28,819 nt of DNA from Kalaharituber pfeilii (taxonomy: Eukaryota > Ascomycota > Pezizomycetes > Pezizales > Pezizaceae). The translations under genes were made by a program, and so were the position numbers. Below, in pieces: positions 28,717-28,819 of the stretch. The number at the start of each line of letters is the position of its first letter. Within the stretch, counting starts at the first letter, position 1. The notes below the pieces were generated by a model, which saw nothing but the letters and a program-made list of their open reading frames with translations, searched no databases and was not told where the DNA came from. The DNA is taken from positions 1-28,819 of the forward strand of contig WHUZ01000209.1 in assembly GCA_015179045.1 (NCBI GenBank). The letters are read 5' to 3'.

Positions 28717-28819
28717 TTACCTACTGTCTTAGAGGTCTTTCATCCCAAAAGCCTACTAAGTTGACCCAAGAGTATTATTGACTCTTTGGTAGGTTAGTGA
28801 AGTTATTTTTTATAGCTAA
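28717..28819 (-). mobile_element. 3' internal end of the element owning LTR5
   Basis: Only about 100 bp are present: the polypurine tract with TAA next to the LTR, then a non-coding tail containing CCTAC...GTAGG inverted words. Too short to assign a family beyond its resemblance to the other tails. Confidence 0.5.

Overview
The window looks like a gene-free, AT-rich, heterochromatin-like block from a filamentous ascomycete (Pezizomycotina; species not identifiable). I see no intact host gene, tRNA, rRNA or CRISPR array. Everything recognisable is transposon debris: chromodomain-bearing Ty3/gypsy LTR retrotransposons, one Tad-like LINE fragment, one miniature LTR element and one repeat-rich AT insertion. 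Repeat copies differ mainly by C/T and G/A transitions. Conserved Trp, Gln and Arg codons have become stops, which is the signature of repeat-induced point mutation (RIP) plus CpG deamination. Open frames of 60-107 codons are remnants or shadows.

The layout is a stack of nested insertions, read from LTR ends (TGTTA...TAACA), 5-bp target duplications and homologous empty sites. The oldest visible layer is a minus-strand Tad-like LINE (23785-24932). A plus-strand gypsy element C is inserted in it. C survives as 8529-9697 (RNase H, integrase), 17302-17732 (chromodomain, 3' tail) and 22989-23784 (tail and 3' LTR). C is broken by three insertions: plus-strand element E1 (2827-8528, 3' LTR 7836-8528), complete minus-strand element B (9698-17296, both LTRs, TSD CTCTA/CTCTG), and an AT-rich insert (17742-22979) with two inverted tandem arrays.

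E1 is itself truncated at 2826 by minus-strand element A (245-2826), and A is broken at 239 by a minus-strand LTR1 (1-239). B carries an 799-bp miniature LTR element in its RT (12658-13456, perfect TSD CCTCT) and a solo LTR1 in its 5' LTR (16496-17188).

To the right of the LINE lies minus-strand gypsy element D (24933-28121: LTR, chromodomain, integrase, RNase H, RT). D is interrupted by the 3' LTR of another minus-strand element (28122-28716) that runs out of the window.

Elements A, B, C and E1 belong to one closely related chromovirus group. The order is gag, protease-like, a Ser/Phe-rich linker, RT, RNase H, integrase, chromodomain, a non-coding tail, a polypurine tract ending TAA, then the LTR. 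D is a different lineage. None encodes an intact protein, so any present activity would need proteins supplied in trans. The most interesting items are the 5.2-kb foldback-like insertion, the miniature LTR element, and the in-frame 33-bp tandem repeat inside LTR1.
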